64,000 bases of DNA from Cryphonectria parasitica EP155 (GCF_011745365.1 NW_024468918.1:558001-622000); one strand, 5' to 3'. Shown: positions 22,313 through 38,051, numbered from the stretch's first letter. Numbers and translations are program-made. Notes: generated by a model not told the origin, from the sequence alone.

Positions 22313-24060
22313 ATGTCTTCCATGGAGCCTGCTCCAGAGGGCATCGATCTGTCGGCAAATCACACTGTCTCATCCATCGCCGCAGTGACAATCTTGACAG
22401 TGTCTGGTGTGGGTGCTGTCATTCTGCGTTTCGTGGCCCGGAGGCGGATGCCCGGTGGACTTGCAATAGATGATTATCTCCTTCTGGCCTCACTGGTATG
22501 TTTTGAAAGCAAGTCCATCTCGTTCTATGATCTACATATGCTAAAACATGATGCTGTGGCCTGATTAGATCATCTGCCTGGGTACACTCGTCTGTGCCAT
22601 CCTCAGTCTACACTATGGTGCTGGACACCACGTTTGGGCTCTGAGCGAAGCCGAGTTGATTAGCATACTGAAGATCACATGGTAAGTTAGGCTCAGTATA
22701 TATGATTTCGTTATATCTTTCATTTGAGTACCGTTTTGATCTTTCTGTTATTTATATGTACATATAATTTCTATTTCGCGTCAACGCCTCTTTACCTTCT
22801 TTTGGCCAAGGCCTGTCGTGGACTTTATTTTCTTCTCCTTATGTCCAATGTCTTTGGCGTCATAGAGATGACACAGACAAGTCACTAACGCATAATCATC
22901 ATCAACAGGGCCGACACCGAGATCTATGCTACCTGCGTAGCTCTGACCAAGTTCTCCATCCTCTTCTTCTACGAACGCCTCTTCGGCCGCGGCTTCGCCA
23001 CAAGATTCTGCATGGTCCTGGCCATCCTGTTCTGGCTCGCCAACACAATCATCCTCCTCGTGGGCTGCCGACCCATCTCCTACTTCTGGGACCGGTATAA
23101 TAGTGCGGCGTCAGTCCAGGGCCACTGCATTTCCTTTGATTATTTCATGTGGATGGGCATCTCCGACACCATCATAGATGCGCTGGTGCTTCTTCTTCCT
23201 ATCCACAATGGTAAGTGTTTCGGCTCTGAGTGTTGGCCACTTCCCAGATGCACTGTTTCAATAAGTAGACACTCACTAACTTGACATGAACTTGATTAGT
23301 GTACAAGATCAATATCTCTGCGAAAAAGAAGATCGGCATCTGTGGTATATTCATCTTGGGTTTATTGTAAGCCTCAAACTCTTCTTGCATAACAAATCCT
23401 GGAGATACATTTAGCACCCAGCCGTCACACAGGCACGGCAACACACCGACCCTCACTTCACATCACGTACTCAAATCACGAAAGCCCGCACTTAATCGAA
23501 TGCTGACATGAATGTTCCCCAGTGTCTGCATTGCCGGGGCATTACGGGGCAAGATACTAAGCCTCCTCAGCGTCTCCGACTTCACCTGGGTCACGGCCTG
23601 CAGCCTCATGTACACCTGTGTTGAGCCCATGGTGGGAATCATCTGCGCCTGCTTGCCTACTTACGCCATCTTCTTTCGGCCCAGGGTCAAGAGGAGCCAG
23701 TACCACACAGGGAGCAGCCACACCTGGACCTACCCCAGCGATATGGAGAGTGGAAAAGGTGGTGGTTCCGGTGGGAAGGCCAGCACGTATGGTACCGATA
23801 CTCTGGTGTCCTCTAGCGGGCGGGGTCCGTTCAACGGCAAGGGTGGCACGTATGAGATGGAGACTGTGGCGGTGGCGTCCGGCGGTGGCGAGATGGGGTT
23901 CAGCGGAGCAACTGGCACACATAGCACCGATATTCTGATACCCTCCTATCCAGGCGGTCCTGAGCCTGAGCCTGAGCCTGAGCTTGAGCCTTCGTGCTCA
24001 CCGCGGGTCAGCAACGTTATGGATCTGGACTCGCGTGCGTGGTATGGACAGGCTTCATAG
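22313..24060 (+). CDS. Rhodopsin-domain (SAT4/PTH11-related) seven-helix membrane protein
   Basis: Integral plasma-membrane protein of the large fungal rhodopsin-domain family. These are orphan receptor-like proteins, some with roles in surface sensing or pathogenesis; none has an established ligand that can be read from sequence. Five exons: 22313-22495, 22569-22681, 22909-23210, 23300-23366, 23523-24060, all phases consistent, 400 residues. Family landmarks: the first helix before LRFVARRRMPGGLAIDDYLLLASL, then HYGAGHHVWAL, TKFSILFFYERLFGR, CRPISYFWDRY, DTIIDALVLLLPI and VEPMVGIICACLPTY. The cytoplasmic tail (from about residue 290) is Gly/Ser-rich and holds a Glu-Pro repeat. It lacks an N-terminal CFEM cysteine domain, so it is not a classical PTH11. 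A second ATG (22322) could also serve as start. Confidence 0.85.
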
Positions 24061-24507
24061 ACCACCCTCTTCCTCACACCTGCACAGCAGCTATGTTCTG
24101 AATACAATGATAGAAATTAGTTTGTGAGTGACAATTGTGCCTGAGCTGAGTGGTGCACCGAGCACGAGACGTAGTGAGTGGCCTTGTACAACGGGGGATA
24201 AAATCTGCTTCACAGGGAGTTCAGGACACTGCGTAGGAACGGACGAATGAGTGGAATAAATGGAATATGAATATGGAATCGTTATGATACAAATTTGCGT
24301 TGACACAAACACTGCCATCATGCTCCGCCCGTGTAACTTGGCGCAGCCCTGTGTAGTCGAATTCTCGTCCGTATCCTTGGTGTGACCACGTACGTACCTC
24401 CTTCACCGCCGCTCCGTTTTAGTTGTCCCGCGAAACCGCGCTGCATATTGCAGACAGGTGAGTTGTGGACAGCTGACGCCGGACGGTTCGTTCACATATC
24501 AACCAGC
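24061..24507. other. Convergent intergenic gap
   Basis: This is 3' flanking sequence of the rhodopsin-domain gene and of the RRM gene. I see no feature beyond weak A-rich stretches. Confidence 0.6.
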
Positions 24508-25805
24508 TCAGAAGCTAGCGTCGTCGTAGTTTCCTCCATCGTTGTTTCGGCGGCCACCATCGCGACCATAACCTCCCCGGCTGCCGCCGCGGTTGCTACG
24601 GTAGCCATCGCTTCGGTCATAACCGCCCTTCCGGTCATACGAACCACCTCGGTTGCCTCGGTCGAACCCTCCACTGCGGTCACCTCGGCCGAATCCTCCA
24701 CTGCGGTCTCCTCGGCTGTAGCCATCACGCTGAGATCCTCGTCCGAAACCACCACCGCCACGTTCACGGTTCTCGTAGCTCGGCCGCTCTCTTCTCTCTC
24801 GCAGCGCTTGGACGAACATTCTGCGTCCGTTGAAACTGCGTAGAGAAGTCACTGTCAGCCTCTGCGAAGCAAGCGTTCCCAGTCGAAATACCGAGAGCAC
24901 AACGGGAAGGTTGGTAGGGAAAAGGGGCCCAGCTAAACTTACACCGAATCGTTCAACTGTTCGATCGCGGCCTGAGCGACTGACTGGCTGGTCTGTTCAC
25001 CCTCTTGGTTGTCACTGAACTTGACATAGGCAAATCCCTTGAACCGGCCATCCTCCTTGTTGATCATCCTCTGGTGCACGCCTGGTCAGCATCCAGCCCT
25101 TCTCAATCCAGTCCACCCTCTCAAGCAACAGTTGATAGACCTCAACTACAGAGGACCGACTCTGCTAGGAACGACATACCACTTCTTCGACGTTGCCGAC
25201 CGTCTGAAACTTTTCCTCCAAGTCTTGTTGCAGACTCTCGAATGAGAGGTTTCTACAGTATGTTAGCAATTGCTAGGCAGGCAACAATTAAATCAGGGAG
25301 CAGTAAACTTACCCAACGTAAACCTCAGTTGACATGAAATTGGCTGTAGCCGTGAAATATCTGATAAAAAGTCTCAACTGGGCGCGTCCTTTCATCGGGC
25401 GGCGAGAGCAGCAGAGCGGTCCAGAGACATGCCCGCCAGGGAGTGTCAAGGCAGAGCCATCTGTAACAAAAGCAAAACTGAGGATTGGAAGAGGAGTTGG
25501 GATGCATATTGATGTGATGGAAAGTGTTGATGTACGAAGATAGCACTACTCTACTTAGGTACATGATGAAATGGATTGGAGGTTGTGCAGCAGAATCGAT
25601 CTTCAAGGAAGCGCGAGCTGATCGGAAATTGCAGATTGAAGCCCACAAAGTATATCATCCCTAAGGCACGGAAGGTTGTTGCCCTTGACAGCTCCTTGTC
25701 ATTGGCATAGAGAATAATTTACCTGGAAAATGCGGCTCCTGTAGAGACTGGCATAGGACGACTGGCCATGGACCGGCCTGAGAAGGCAAGGGCGCGTGAG
25801 AACAT
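24508..25805 (-). CDS. Glycine/arginine-rich RRM RNA-binding protein with mitochondrial-type presequence
   Basis: Single-RRM protein that should bind RNA. Five exons by phase: 25805-25723, 25360-25313, 25252-25180, 25070-24943, 24835-24508, giving 219 residues. Residues 1-28 are Arg/Ser/Ala-rich with no acidic residue, like a mitochondrial targeting sequence. The RRM spans about 40-120 with RNP2 VYVGNL (41-46) and RNP1 RFKGFAYVKF (77-86). The rest is an RGG-type tail with repeated GDRSGGF and GRGD units. Exon 2 contains an in-frame ATG (MSTEVYVG) just before the RRM, so a form without the presequence is possible from an alternative promoter. The first intron, 362 bases, is far longer than the others. 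It is divergent from GET4 across 560 bases. Confidence 0.85.
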
Positions 25806-26365
25806 TTTGAGGTGAGTAGGAGGGGCCTGATGAAATATGGGTATCAAGAGGAAAAATTCAAAGCAGCAGATGATGTAACTGCCGAAAAAGAAGATGGTTG
25901 AAGCAGAAAAGGTTCGGTTGTTGACACTGAAGAAACTGAAAGGTATGTGAACAGAAGAGGAAATTTTCACAAAGCGGCCAGAGGTGACGAGCAGTTGATA
26001 TTTCAGACCCCTGCCAGGCTAGTCTAGAGATGAGATCCTGGTCTGGTCCCTGGTATGTTGCGGTCTTTAGTGGGGTTAGCCCCTGTAGTACTGTTACTAT
26101 GCACATGCTATGGTACTACCATAACGCCATAGTATGAAGTAAGCAGCTCCAGTCAGCCCCGCGGTGAGCTTGGCCTCTGCTCTTAAGCAGCAGTGCGACG
26201 ACATCATCCTGACCAGCTCAGCTGAAACCTGTTCAATCAGTCTGTCTAGAGAAACACAACCACACGACCACCTCACTCTACACTTGCTCCATTCTGCTAC
26301 TAGAGGCCACCTGAGGACACTCCCGGCAAGAGAAAGAAAGAAAGAAAAAATCAAAACGATCAACC
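25806..26365. promoter_or_regulatory. Divergent promoter, RRM gene / GET4
   Basis: A 560-base spacer between two divergent starts. It carries ATGGTACTACCAT at 26110-26122 (inverted arms ATGGTA/TACCAT, 1-base spacer) and a purine-rich stretch just before the GET4 ATG. That this is a shared promoter is inferred from gene orientation. Confidence 0.5.
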
Positions 26366-27476
26366 ATGGCGTCCAAGACCGACAAGATCGAGAAGATCAT
26401 CGCCCGACTGCAGGCCCGCATCGGCGAGGGGCAGTACTACGAAGCCCAGCAGCAGACGCGTGTAGTAGCAGCACGGTACATCAAGGCAAAGAACTGGGAC
26501 GCCGCTATCGATATTCTCTTCGGCGTGTCACAGTCTCTCCTGAAGGCTGGGCAGGGCGGCAGCGGCGGGGACCTCTGCGTGCTCCTGGTGGACGTGTACA
26601 AGCAGGCCGAGCTGAAGCCCGAAGCCACTTCCAAGGGGAGGCTGCTGACATGTCTACGCCTGTTCGAGAGCGGCGAGCCGACGAGAAAGAAGTTTGTGGA
26701 CCAGATGCTCGCGTGAGTATTTGTTTGCTGCCCCCCCCCCCCGGCGCCCCTCTTCTCTTTTGTGACGACCTTGCCTGACCCGTACTGATTGATGCCTTGC
26801 CCGCGTGAACAGTTGGTCCTCCAAGTTCGGCGAATTTCCTGCCGGAGATCCAGACCTGCACCATGTCGCAGGTACCATTTACGCCGAGGAACATGAGCCC
26901 TACGACGCAGAGCGCCACCTCCTACTCGGCACCCGCGACTCGGCCGAGGTACTCACGCGCATGGAGTACGAATGGTACAAGGAGGATGACAGCCACACTG
27001 CTGCAGCCTATCTCGCGCGTGCTATCCTCCCGTACCTCCTCGTCGCGAACGTGCGCGCGGCCAACACCTCGTACCAGACCTTCACGAGCCTGCTGAGCGC
27101 GGACAAGGGCGCAGGACTGGGCGTGCAGGACGTCAGCAGCGGGACCGCAGATGTCAGAGTGTTCCCCAGCCTGCCGCTGCTGAACTTCCTGGGCATGCTG
27201 CTGCTCGCCGTGCAGAGGGGCAGCCCCGAGCTGTTCAAGCAGCTGCAGACTAAGTATGCAAACCACATCGCCGAGCTGGGCTCGTGGGACGAGGCGCTGG
27301 AGATCATTGCCGAGATGTACTTTGGCATCCAGAGGCCACGGCAGAGCAACCCACTGCTCGACATGATGGGCAGCCTGTTTGGCGGTGGCGGCATGGGTAT
27401 GGGCGGTGGTGCTGGAGGGTCGTCCAAGCCACCTGTCAGAAGGGTCGAGGCACCGGCTGTAGAAGGGTTGGACTGA
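26366..27476 (+). CDS. GET4: GET complex subunit Get4 (tail-anchored protein insertion)
   Basis: Scaffold that, with Get5, hands tail-anchored membrane proteins from Sgt2 to the Get3 ATPase for insertion into the ER; cytosolic. Two exons (26366-26712, 26813-27476) give 336 residues, close to the usual 310-340. It is an all-helical TPR-like repeat protein. Family blocks visible: EGQYYEAQQQTRVVAARYIK, AIDILFGVSQSLLKAGQ, GDLCVLLVDVYKQA, then after the intron WSSKFGEFPAGDPDLH, YDAERHLLLGT and ARAILPYLLVANVRAAN. The C-terminal tail is Gly/Met-rich (GGGGMGMGGGAGG). The intron contains a C12 tract (26731-26742). It converges on the next gene across only 149 bases. Confidence 0.92.
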
Positions 27477-27624
27477 AGTGTCACGTGAAGAGAAAAAGAA
27501 GAAAACGAAAAGCAAAAAAAATATGAAAAGGAAGAACACGCTACAATTTGCTACCGCTAGAGAGCCCTCATTGGAAAAGAAGATCGCCAGAAGCGCCACA
27601 CATGGCTCAATCGCTCTAGTGTGG

Positions 27625-28401
27625 CTACATTAATCGAGGCTCGTCTTCTTTCTCGTACATCCAGTTATCTTCCGCTAGGGCTGCCACTTTGGCGCGTAGA
27701 CTTGCCCTGACTGCCTCGAAAAGTTCTTTGTATTGAACATTGTTAGCAAGTGAAGAATAAAGAAGCAGGAGACATGCACTGGTGTCTTGAGCCGCTTGTA
27801 CGCACCCTCAGGCTGAGCAGGGACGCTGTTCTGCTCACTCTGATGTTGTTTGACCGCATCAGCAAGCCTCTGCCTCTCCCCTATACGTAGTCATCGACCC
27901 TTGGTCAGTCCATGGCCATCTGTGGAGCCTCGCAAGAGTGACGAGGAATTACTACTCACTCTCGTTCTCCTGCCTCATATCCAACACAGTCTCGTCGGGA
28001 TGATCCACCACCAAGTTCGGTGGCTCGTCAAGCGCCACCTCGCCATTGTGATCGCGCACGACAATTTCATCGTCATCGTCATCCTCCACTACCATGGTCT
28101 CTCCGTCCTCATCATCATCTCCGCCAAGACCGTCTACACTCATGCCTCGCCCCAAAGCCCCGCCATGCCTACCCGGTGGGGGCCGCCGCGTGAGCTGGCT
28201 TGTAAACATCTTGCGGCGGCCCGTCGCAGTGGACGGCTGTTGGCCTGGGAGCGCGGGCACGTTTGGATTGCCCGGCGGCGGCAGGTGAGAGGCGTGCTGC
28301 TGGGAGGTAGAGGTGGTGGAGGAGTAGGAGACACTGGCGGTTGCTGAGACATGGCGCCGGTTGAAGACGCTCTGCCTTGGGTGGCCGTACCGGTCAGTCA
28401 T
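27625..28401 (-). CDS. Unknown protein with acidic patch and conserved-looking C-terminus
   Basis: I do not recognise this protein. Three exons joined by phase (28401-27960, 27880-27806, 27725-27625) give 205 residues. The N-terminal half is Ser/Thr/Pro/Arg-rich and basic (RRKMFTSQLTRRPPPGRHGG). Residues about 95-115 are strongly acidic (GGDDDEDGETMVVEDDDDDE). The last exon encodes a helical, Arg/Ala-rich segment ending DNWMYEKEDEPRLM, which looks like the most constrained part. No signal peptide or membrane segment is seen; it is probably nuclear or cytosolic. The splice sites are canonical and the phases close perfectly, so the gene model is firmer than the function. It is divergent from POL3. 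Confidence 0.7.
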
Positions 28402-29701
28402 GATGTGTGTGGGCAGCAAACTTGATAGAGAGTCGAGGGATAGGTGAACTTAGTGGCGTGACGCGTCCCTTGAAGTAATCGAGATCTTCAGGGTTGACGC
28501 TTGCATGAAATTACTGGCTATGGATTGGTGTTTACACGATGGCCGCTGGAATCGAGGGCTGATATGCTCTGTAAATATTGCTGCATCTGGTAGACAGTTT
28601 GCAGGGGCCCGGGAAAGCCCCTGCAAGCACTGGACAGATTGCTGCACATAGCGCACGTAGGCATGGTCAGGCTGGACAATCCCTGTAGACACTCATATCT
28701 TCGGTTGTGTAGGGCATCAACCATTCGAGGTCAAAAAATGGTCCTTCAGATTTAGTTGTACACGAGTGATTTCTATATAATATGTCGAATGAAACGCCTC
28801 GAAAATCCAGGCAAGGTTTACGTTATTGCAAGTACTGAGAGACTGTATCAACATGGCCAGACTACCCTGTACGATCGGGCTGAGGCGAGGGAATAGTCCT
28901 TTGCTTTCACCGTATCGATACTTTTCAGCAATTTTCCTCGGTTTCGAGCAGTCGGATAGTCTTTAGAAAGTTGTTGGTCTTGATTGTAGCACTCATGATT
29001 GACACAGTGAGCCAAGATGACGATACTGACTACATTGGACGTTGCTGCTCATCCAGGAACACTGAGCTGAGTTGAGTACTGAACCGCACCCTGCAGTCAA
29101 CACAGAGTGGCAGGCTTCAGAGCCTGTATGACCACCCCACCTCTTGACAAGGCAGTCAGAACTGGCGTGTCAACATCAGGTCAAGAGCAGGATTGGCGTG
29201 AGTGTGTAATGTGATGTGTGCGTCTTTGAGGTGCAGGTGTTTAGTAATCTTAGCATATGTAAGTCAAGCACGAAATCATCAAGACTGAAGAGAATGCTGT
29301 ATTTCACATGCAGGCCCAGTTATGATGGGGTGGAACCAGTGAGCAAGCTAGCCAATCAAGCAAGCAGCATGGCAGTTCTGTACTATAGTACTGTGGTACA
29401 TAGCGCAAGGGTCATATGCAACCACCACCAGCTTAGCTGCAGCTAAATGGGGAGTGGGGTCGACGCGGTTAATCATCACCTGTATTCAGTCGCGACGCGT
29501 TGGACATTTTGGGAAACCATCTCTCTCTCTCTTTCTCTATTCCATTCACAACAAACTTTCACAGGGCCGGCCATTCCCTTATCCAACTACTCAAAGTGAT
29601 TACTGAACTACAAACGTGGATACGCAAATGAAGAGATAATTCAAGTTTTTTGACCTTTCCTTCCCACCAAGTACCCCAAAGGGTCAGGACCTGTCGTCAC
29701 C
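28402..29701. promoter_or_regulatory. Divergent upstream region, unknown gene / POL3
   Basis: A 1.3 kb spacer without a supported gene. It contains the perfect palindrome GTACTATAGTAC (29380-29391) followed by GTGGTAC, and a CT-rich run near 29520-29540. A GCATATG-type box occurs near 29250. Promoter function is inferred from position. Confidence 0.45.
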
Positions 29702-32700
29702 ATGCCTGCTGGTACCATGGCACCCAAGAAGCGCATTCTGGGGGAAACATCCAGCGCCAGGTGCAATATTGCCGCCTCCCCAGCAGCAGCTGCTGCTGCC
29801 TCATCGAAGAAACAAAAGACGGAACATTTTTCCTCCTCTCCAGCCCCTCGGTTCGCGAGCTCGCAGGCAACCAAGCTCGCCTCCAGCCAGGTGAAGAGTA
29901 GTTTCGAGGCTGAGGTCCTCGAGAAGATTGGCCAGGAGATCTCAGAACGCAAGCAGAGCAGCGCCGAGAAGGACCAGTCATGGGCGCGTCCACCTGTTCC
30001 GGAGGACTTCTCTCCCGCAACCTCCAGTCTCTGCTTCCAGCAGATCGATGCTGAGGAGGGCACGCTTCATGGCGGCAATCCTACCGTGAAGCTCTTCGGC
30101 GTGACAGCGGAGGGCAACTCTGTGATGCTTCATGTTCAGGGATTCAAGCACTACCTCTACGTTGCAGCGCCTGCTGGTTTCTCGCCCCAAGACTGCACGT
30201 CATTTCGGACCTACCTCGAGACTGTGGTCGGCCAACACCAACCTGTCATTCACTCTGTGCAGATGGTCATGCGGGAGAACATCTATGGTTTCCAGAACAA
30301 TACTCAGAATCCCTTCCTAAAGATCACTGTCACCGACCCCAAGTTCATTAACAAGGTCCGTACAACGATCCAGTCTTGCAATGCAAACTGGAAGGGACTC
30401 TGGAAGTCTCCTGACGGCCAGATCCTTACCTTCGACAACATCCAATATCTATTGAGGTTCATGGTGGACTGCAAGGTATGTCACACTCTACTCCCACCCA
30501 CTCTTCCGGGTCGTTTTGTTAATCAGTCTGACCATGGTAAGATTTTTGGCATGTCCTGGGTCGAAGCCAAAGCTGGCAGGTACAAGCTCATTCCCGAACG
30601 CGAGCGACAATCGAACTGCCAGATCGAAGCAGAATGCAGCTATCTTGACCTGATAGCCCACGAGCCCGTTGGAGAGTGGTCCAAGATGGCTCCGCTGAGA
30701 GTCATGTCTTTTGATATCGAGTGCGCTGGCCGCAAGGGCATCTTCCCCGAAGCCAACCACGACCCTGTCATCCAGATCGCAAACGTCGTCGCGAGATACG
30801 GAGAGAAGAAGCCATTCATACGAAATGTCTTCTGTCTTGATACTACAAGCTCAATCGTCGCGACTCATGTTCTGGAATTTGCGAAAGAGGAGGACATGTT
30901 GATGTCGTGGAGAGACTTCCTTGAAAAGGTGGACCCGGACATCATCACCGGCTACAACATTTCAAACTTTGATTTCCCCTACCTTCTCGACCGTGCGAAA
31001 CATCTCAAGGCCAGGGGTTTCGAATACTGGTCCAGAATTTCGTCCATGAAATCCGTATCCAAAGACACGAACTTCTCCAGCAAGCAGATGGGCAACCGTG
31101 ATACAAAGGCAACCAATACCAACGGCCGTCTTCAGCTAGATCTGCTACAGCTGATTCAGCGTGATCACAACCTCCGAAGCTACACACTGAACTCGGTCTC
31201 CTCCAACTTTCTCGGGGAGCAAAAGGAGGACGTACACCACACCATGATCACAGAGCTGTTCAACGGCACGCCAGAGTCCCGCCGGCGTCTAGCCATATAC
31301 TGCTTGAAGGATGCTTACCTGCCGTTGAGGTTGATGGAGAAGCTCTCATGTCTGGAAAACTACACCGAGATGGCAAGAGTTACGGGTGTGCCGTTCAATT
31401 TCCTGCTCTCTCGTGGCCAGCAGGTCAAGTTCATAAGTCAGCTGTTCCGCAAGGCGCTGGAGCAGAAGCTTGTCATCCCAGACATCAAGAACGAAGGCGG
31501 CGACGACCAATACGAAGGAGCCACTGTCATTGAGCCGACCCGTGGGTATTACGACGTGCCAATTGCGACTCTTGATTTTGCCTCTCTGTATCCCAGCATC
31601 ATTCAGGCACACAACTTGTGCTACACGACGCTCGTGTCCAAGAAGGCTGTCGAGGCATTCAAGCTCCAGAAGGATGAGGACTACATTGTGACGCCGAACG
31701 GAGACATGTTTGTGACTGCGAAACAGAGGAAAGGTCTCTTGGCTCAAATTCTGGAGGAACTGCTCAGCGCAAGAAAACAAGCCAAGAGAGAGATGGGCGC
31801 AGAGACGGACCCCTTCAAGAAGGCTGTGTTGAATGGTCGTCAGCTGGCCTTGAAGATCAGTGCCAACTCTGTCTACGGTCTCACTGGTGCCAGCAATGGA
31901 AAACTCCCCTGTCTAGAGATTGCCAGCAGCACCACGAGCTTTGGCCGTCAGATGATCGAGAAGACCAAGAACGAGGTGGAGGCTCGATATAATATCGCCA
32001 ACGGCTATTCTCATGATGCTCAGGTCATCTACGGTGACACTGACTCGGTCATGGTGAAATTCGGCACGACAGAGCTTGCTGAAGCCATGAAGCTGGGCGA
32101 GGAGGCGGCAAATTACGTGTCGTCCAAGTTTGTGAAGCCCATCAAGCTCGAGTTCGAGAAGGTCTACTATCCGTACCTGCTGATCAACAAGAAGCGTTAC
32201 GCCGGCCTGTACTGGACGAGGCCAGAGAAGTACGACAAGATGGACACCAAAGGAATCGAGACGGTCCGGCGTGACAATTGTCTCCTGGTCCAGACCGTCA
32301 TCGAGAAGGTTCTCAGGATGATCCTGATCGACCGCGATGTCCCGGGAGCTCAAGAGTAAGTCGCACCCTGCCTCGTGTGCCAGCACTGTTGTTCTTGGTT
32401 GATTGCTAACTGCTTGTGTATTTAGCTACGTCAAGGATACCATTTCCGAGCTGCTACAGAACAAGGTGGATATGTCGAAGCTGGTGATCACGAAAGCCCT
32501 CACCAAGGATGACTACACGGCAAAACAGGCTCACGTCGAGCTGGCCCAGCGCATGAAGAAGCGCGACCCGGGCTCAGCTCCCGGCCTGGGCGACCGTGTG
32601 GCATACGTGATGGTCAAGGGCGCAGCAGGGTCCAAGAACTTTGAGAACTCCGAGGACCCCATCTACGTGCTTGAGCACAACGTCCCCATCGATACCAAGT

Positions 32701-33167
32701 ACTATCTTGAGAACCAGCTGGCAAAGCCCCTGGGGCGTATCTTCGAGCCCATCCTGGGCGAGACAAAAGCCAAGTCGCTCCTGGCTGGGGCGCACACCCG
32801 GTCGATTACGATGGCAGCGCCCACGACCGGCGGGTTGATGAAGTTTACCAAGAAGACGCAAACGTGCATGGGATGCAAGAAGCCACTCACCGGCAAAGAG
32901 GAGTCCCAAGGCGCGGTGTGTTCCAATGACGCGCCACGCGTGGGTGAGTTATACAAGAAGACGCTGGACAAGGTGTCAGACCTGGAAGTGCGCTTTGGGC
33001 GGCTATGGACGCAGTGTCAGCGGTGCCAAGGCAGCATGCACTGCGAGGTGATCTGCAGCAGCAAGGACTGCCCAATCTTCTATATGAGGATGAAGGCAAA
33101 GAAGGACCTGGAGGATGCGAACAAGGAGCTGCAGAGGTTTGACCACGACCAGGCTGCGATCTGGTAA
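29702..33167 (+). CDS. POL3: DNA polymerase delta catalytic subunit
   Basis: Family B replicative polymerase with 3'-5' proofreading; main lagging-strand polymerase with PCNA. Exons 29702-30475, 30542-32355 and 32426-33167 give 1109 residues. The first intron (66 bases) is itself in frame and open, but removing it restores the homologous DCKIFGMSWVEA. Motifs: Exo I SFDIECAG (Asp316), Exo II YNISNFDFPYLL (about 396), motif A DFASLYPS (Asp603), KISANSVYGLTGAS, motif C YGDTDS (Asp757, Asp759). C-terminal CysA starts with Cys1010/Cys1013 and Cys1028, but its fourth ligand position is Asp1031 (CSND instead of CSNC). CysB (CQRC...CSSKDC), the iron-sulphur site, is intact. A second Met at residue 6 could be the true start. 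Confidence 0.95.
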
Positions 33168-36759
<3,592 letters not shown>

Positions 36760-38051
36760 AAAACACACAGTTCTGATTGCGATTGTTGTATTTCCACAAA
36801 TGTTGGAGTGGCCTGATGTTGGCGAACCCCCCCAAAAAAGGTGCCGAGCCGGTAGTGTTTCAATATTTCTCCTTTATGTTTCTTGCTAGGGCTGGTTTTC
36901 CTTCCACAAATGGTTCTATTTTTTTTATTCATGGGGCGTTTTCATCATATAGCGACAACACAAAATACCAGTTTACGTTTTCCCACGAGTGCTCCTGACT
37001 TCACCTGAAACTACTTGACGCTGTAAACCTGTGTCACCTCGGACTATTTGCACGCATATGCATCCACACCCACACCGGATCCAAAGCCCTGCTGTCCTGA
37101 ATAATATGTTGAGTACGGAGGAACGGAACGGTATATCATCCGGTGCATTGCCTTCTATGCATTCCCAAGTGTAGGGCAACATCACACTTTTTCTCACATC
37201 CCACGTCAGTTCGCAGCCCAAGTTGCTCCGGCCTAGGCAGGGCCACGCACTCACCACGTTTGATCGGCCGGGTATTCCGAGCGAGGGTCGGCTTCCCAGA
37301 GTGTAGACGTCGATCCCGAGGTCACCTCGCTGTCTGTTTCGGACAAATGGTGCAGAGCACCCTAGCTTTCGTGGATAGATTGTCCGTCACTCGCGAATGA
37401 GATGGGGCCAATGATGTTTCTGGGTTTACGAAATATTGTAATTTTTTTATTTTTTTTCCCCCCTCCAAACTGCCTAACTCAGTAGTAGTTGGACCATAAG
37501 CCACCAGCCTGAGTAGTCTAAGATGAAAGGGGAAAAAACAGCAATAAAAAGAAATGAGACTTTTAAGGCTCGTGGTATCTTTGGAGGTCCCAGCACTTTC
37601 GAAAAAGGGAAGGAAATAAGAAGGGGGGGGGGGGGTTCCTCATGTCCAGCCGTGGTGGTCGTTGAAGTTGATCAAGACAAAACGCCGTACTAAGTCCTCG
37701 TCGCGGAAGAGAACACACAATAAAGGGAATACTTAATTATATATATCATCTTCCTTTTTTCTCTCTTTTTTCCATCCACTTGTCTGCGATTTGCCAACGC
37801 AGCCCAGGTAGTGCGAGTAGACAACGACCGTCAAGTAGGTAATAATAAGCTTCATTATAGGGAGGACTCCTGGCCAGTCCTTAGTAAAACATCCATCATC
37901 TCTCTCCCAGCAGAGAGGAGGCGTGAAAGAGGGTAGGAAAAGAAAGAAAAGGTTCTTTTTGGGAATTGAGAGCCCTCCCCCCTCTCTCTTTCTCTTCTCT
38001 CGCTCTTTGTCTCTCAGTCTCGGTGCTCATTCCTTATCCCCCATCCACTTC
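36760..38051. other. Convergent intergenic region
   Basis: 3' flanks of GDH and of the Rds1-like gene. It contains C7A6 (36826-36838), a T-rich run (37440-37458) and G13 (37623-37635). The open frame that crosses into the next gene on the plus strand is antisense noise. No gene is supported. Confidence 0.6.

Noticed and set aside
24382..24843. 153-codon plus-strand frame rich in Ser, Thr, Val and Ala
   Set aside because: It is antisense of the RGG-repeat exon of the RRM gene; the repeat structure belongs to the minus strand.
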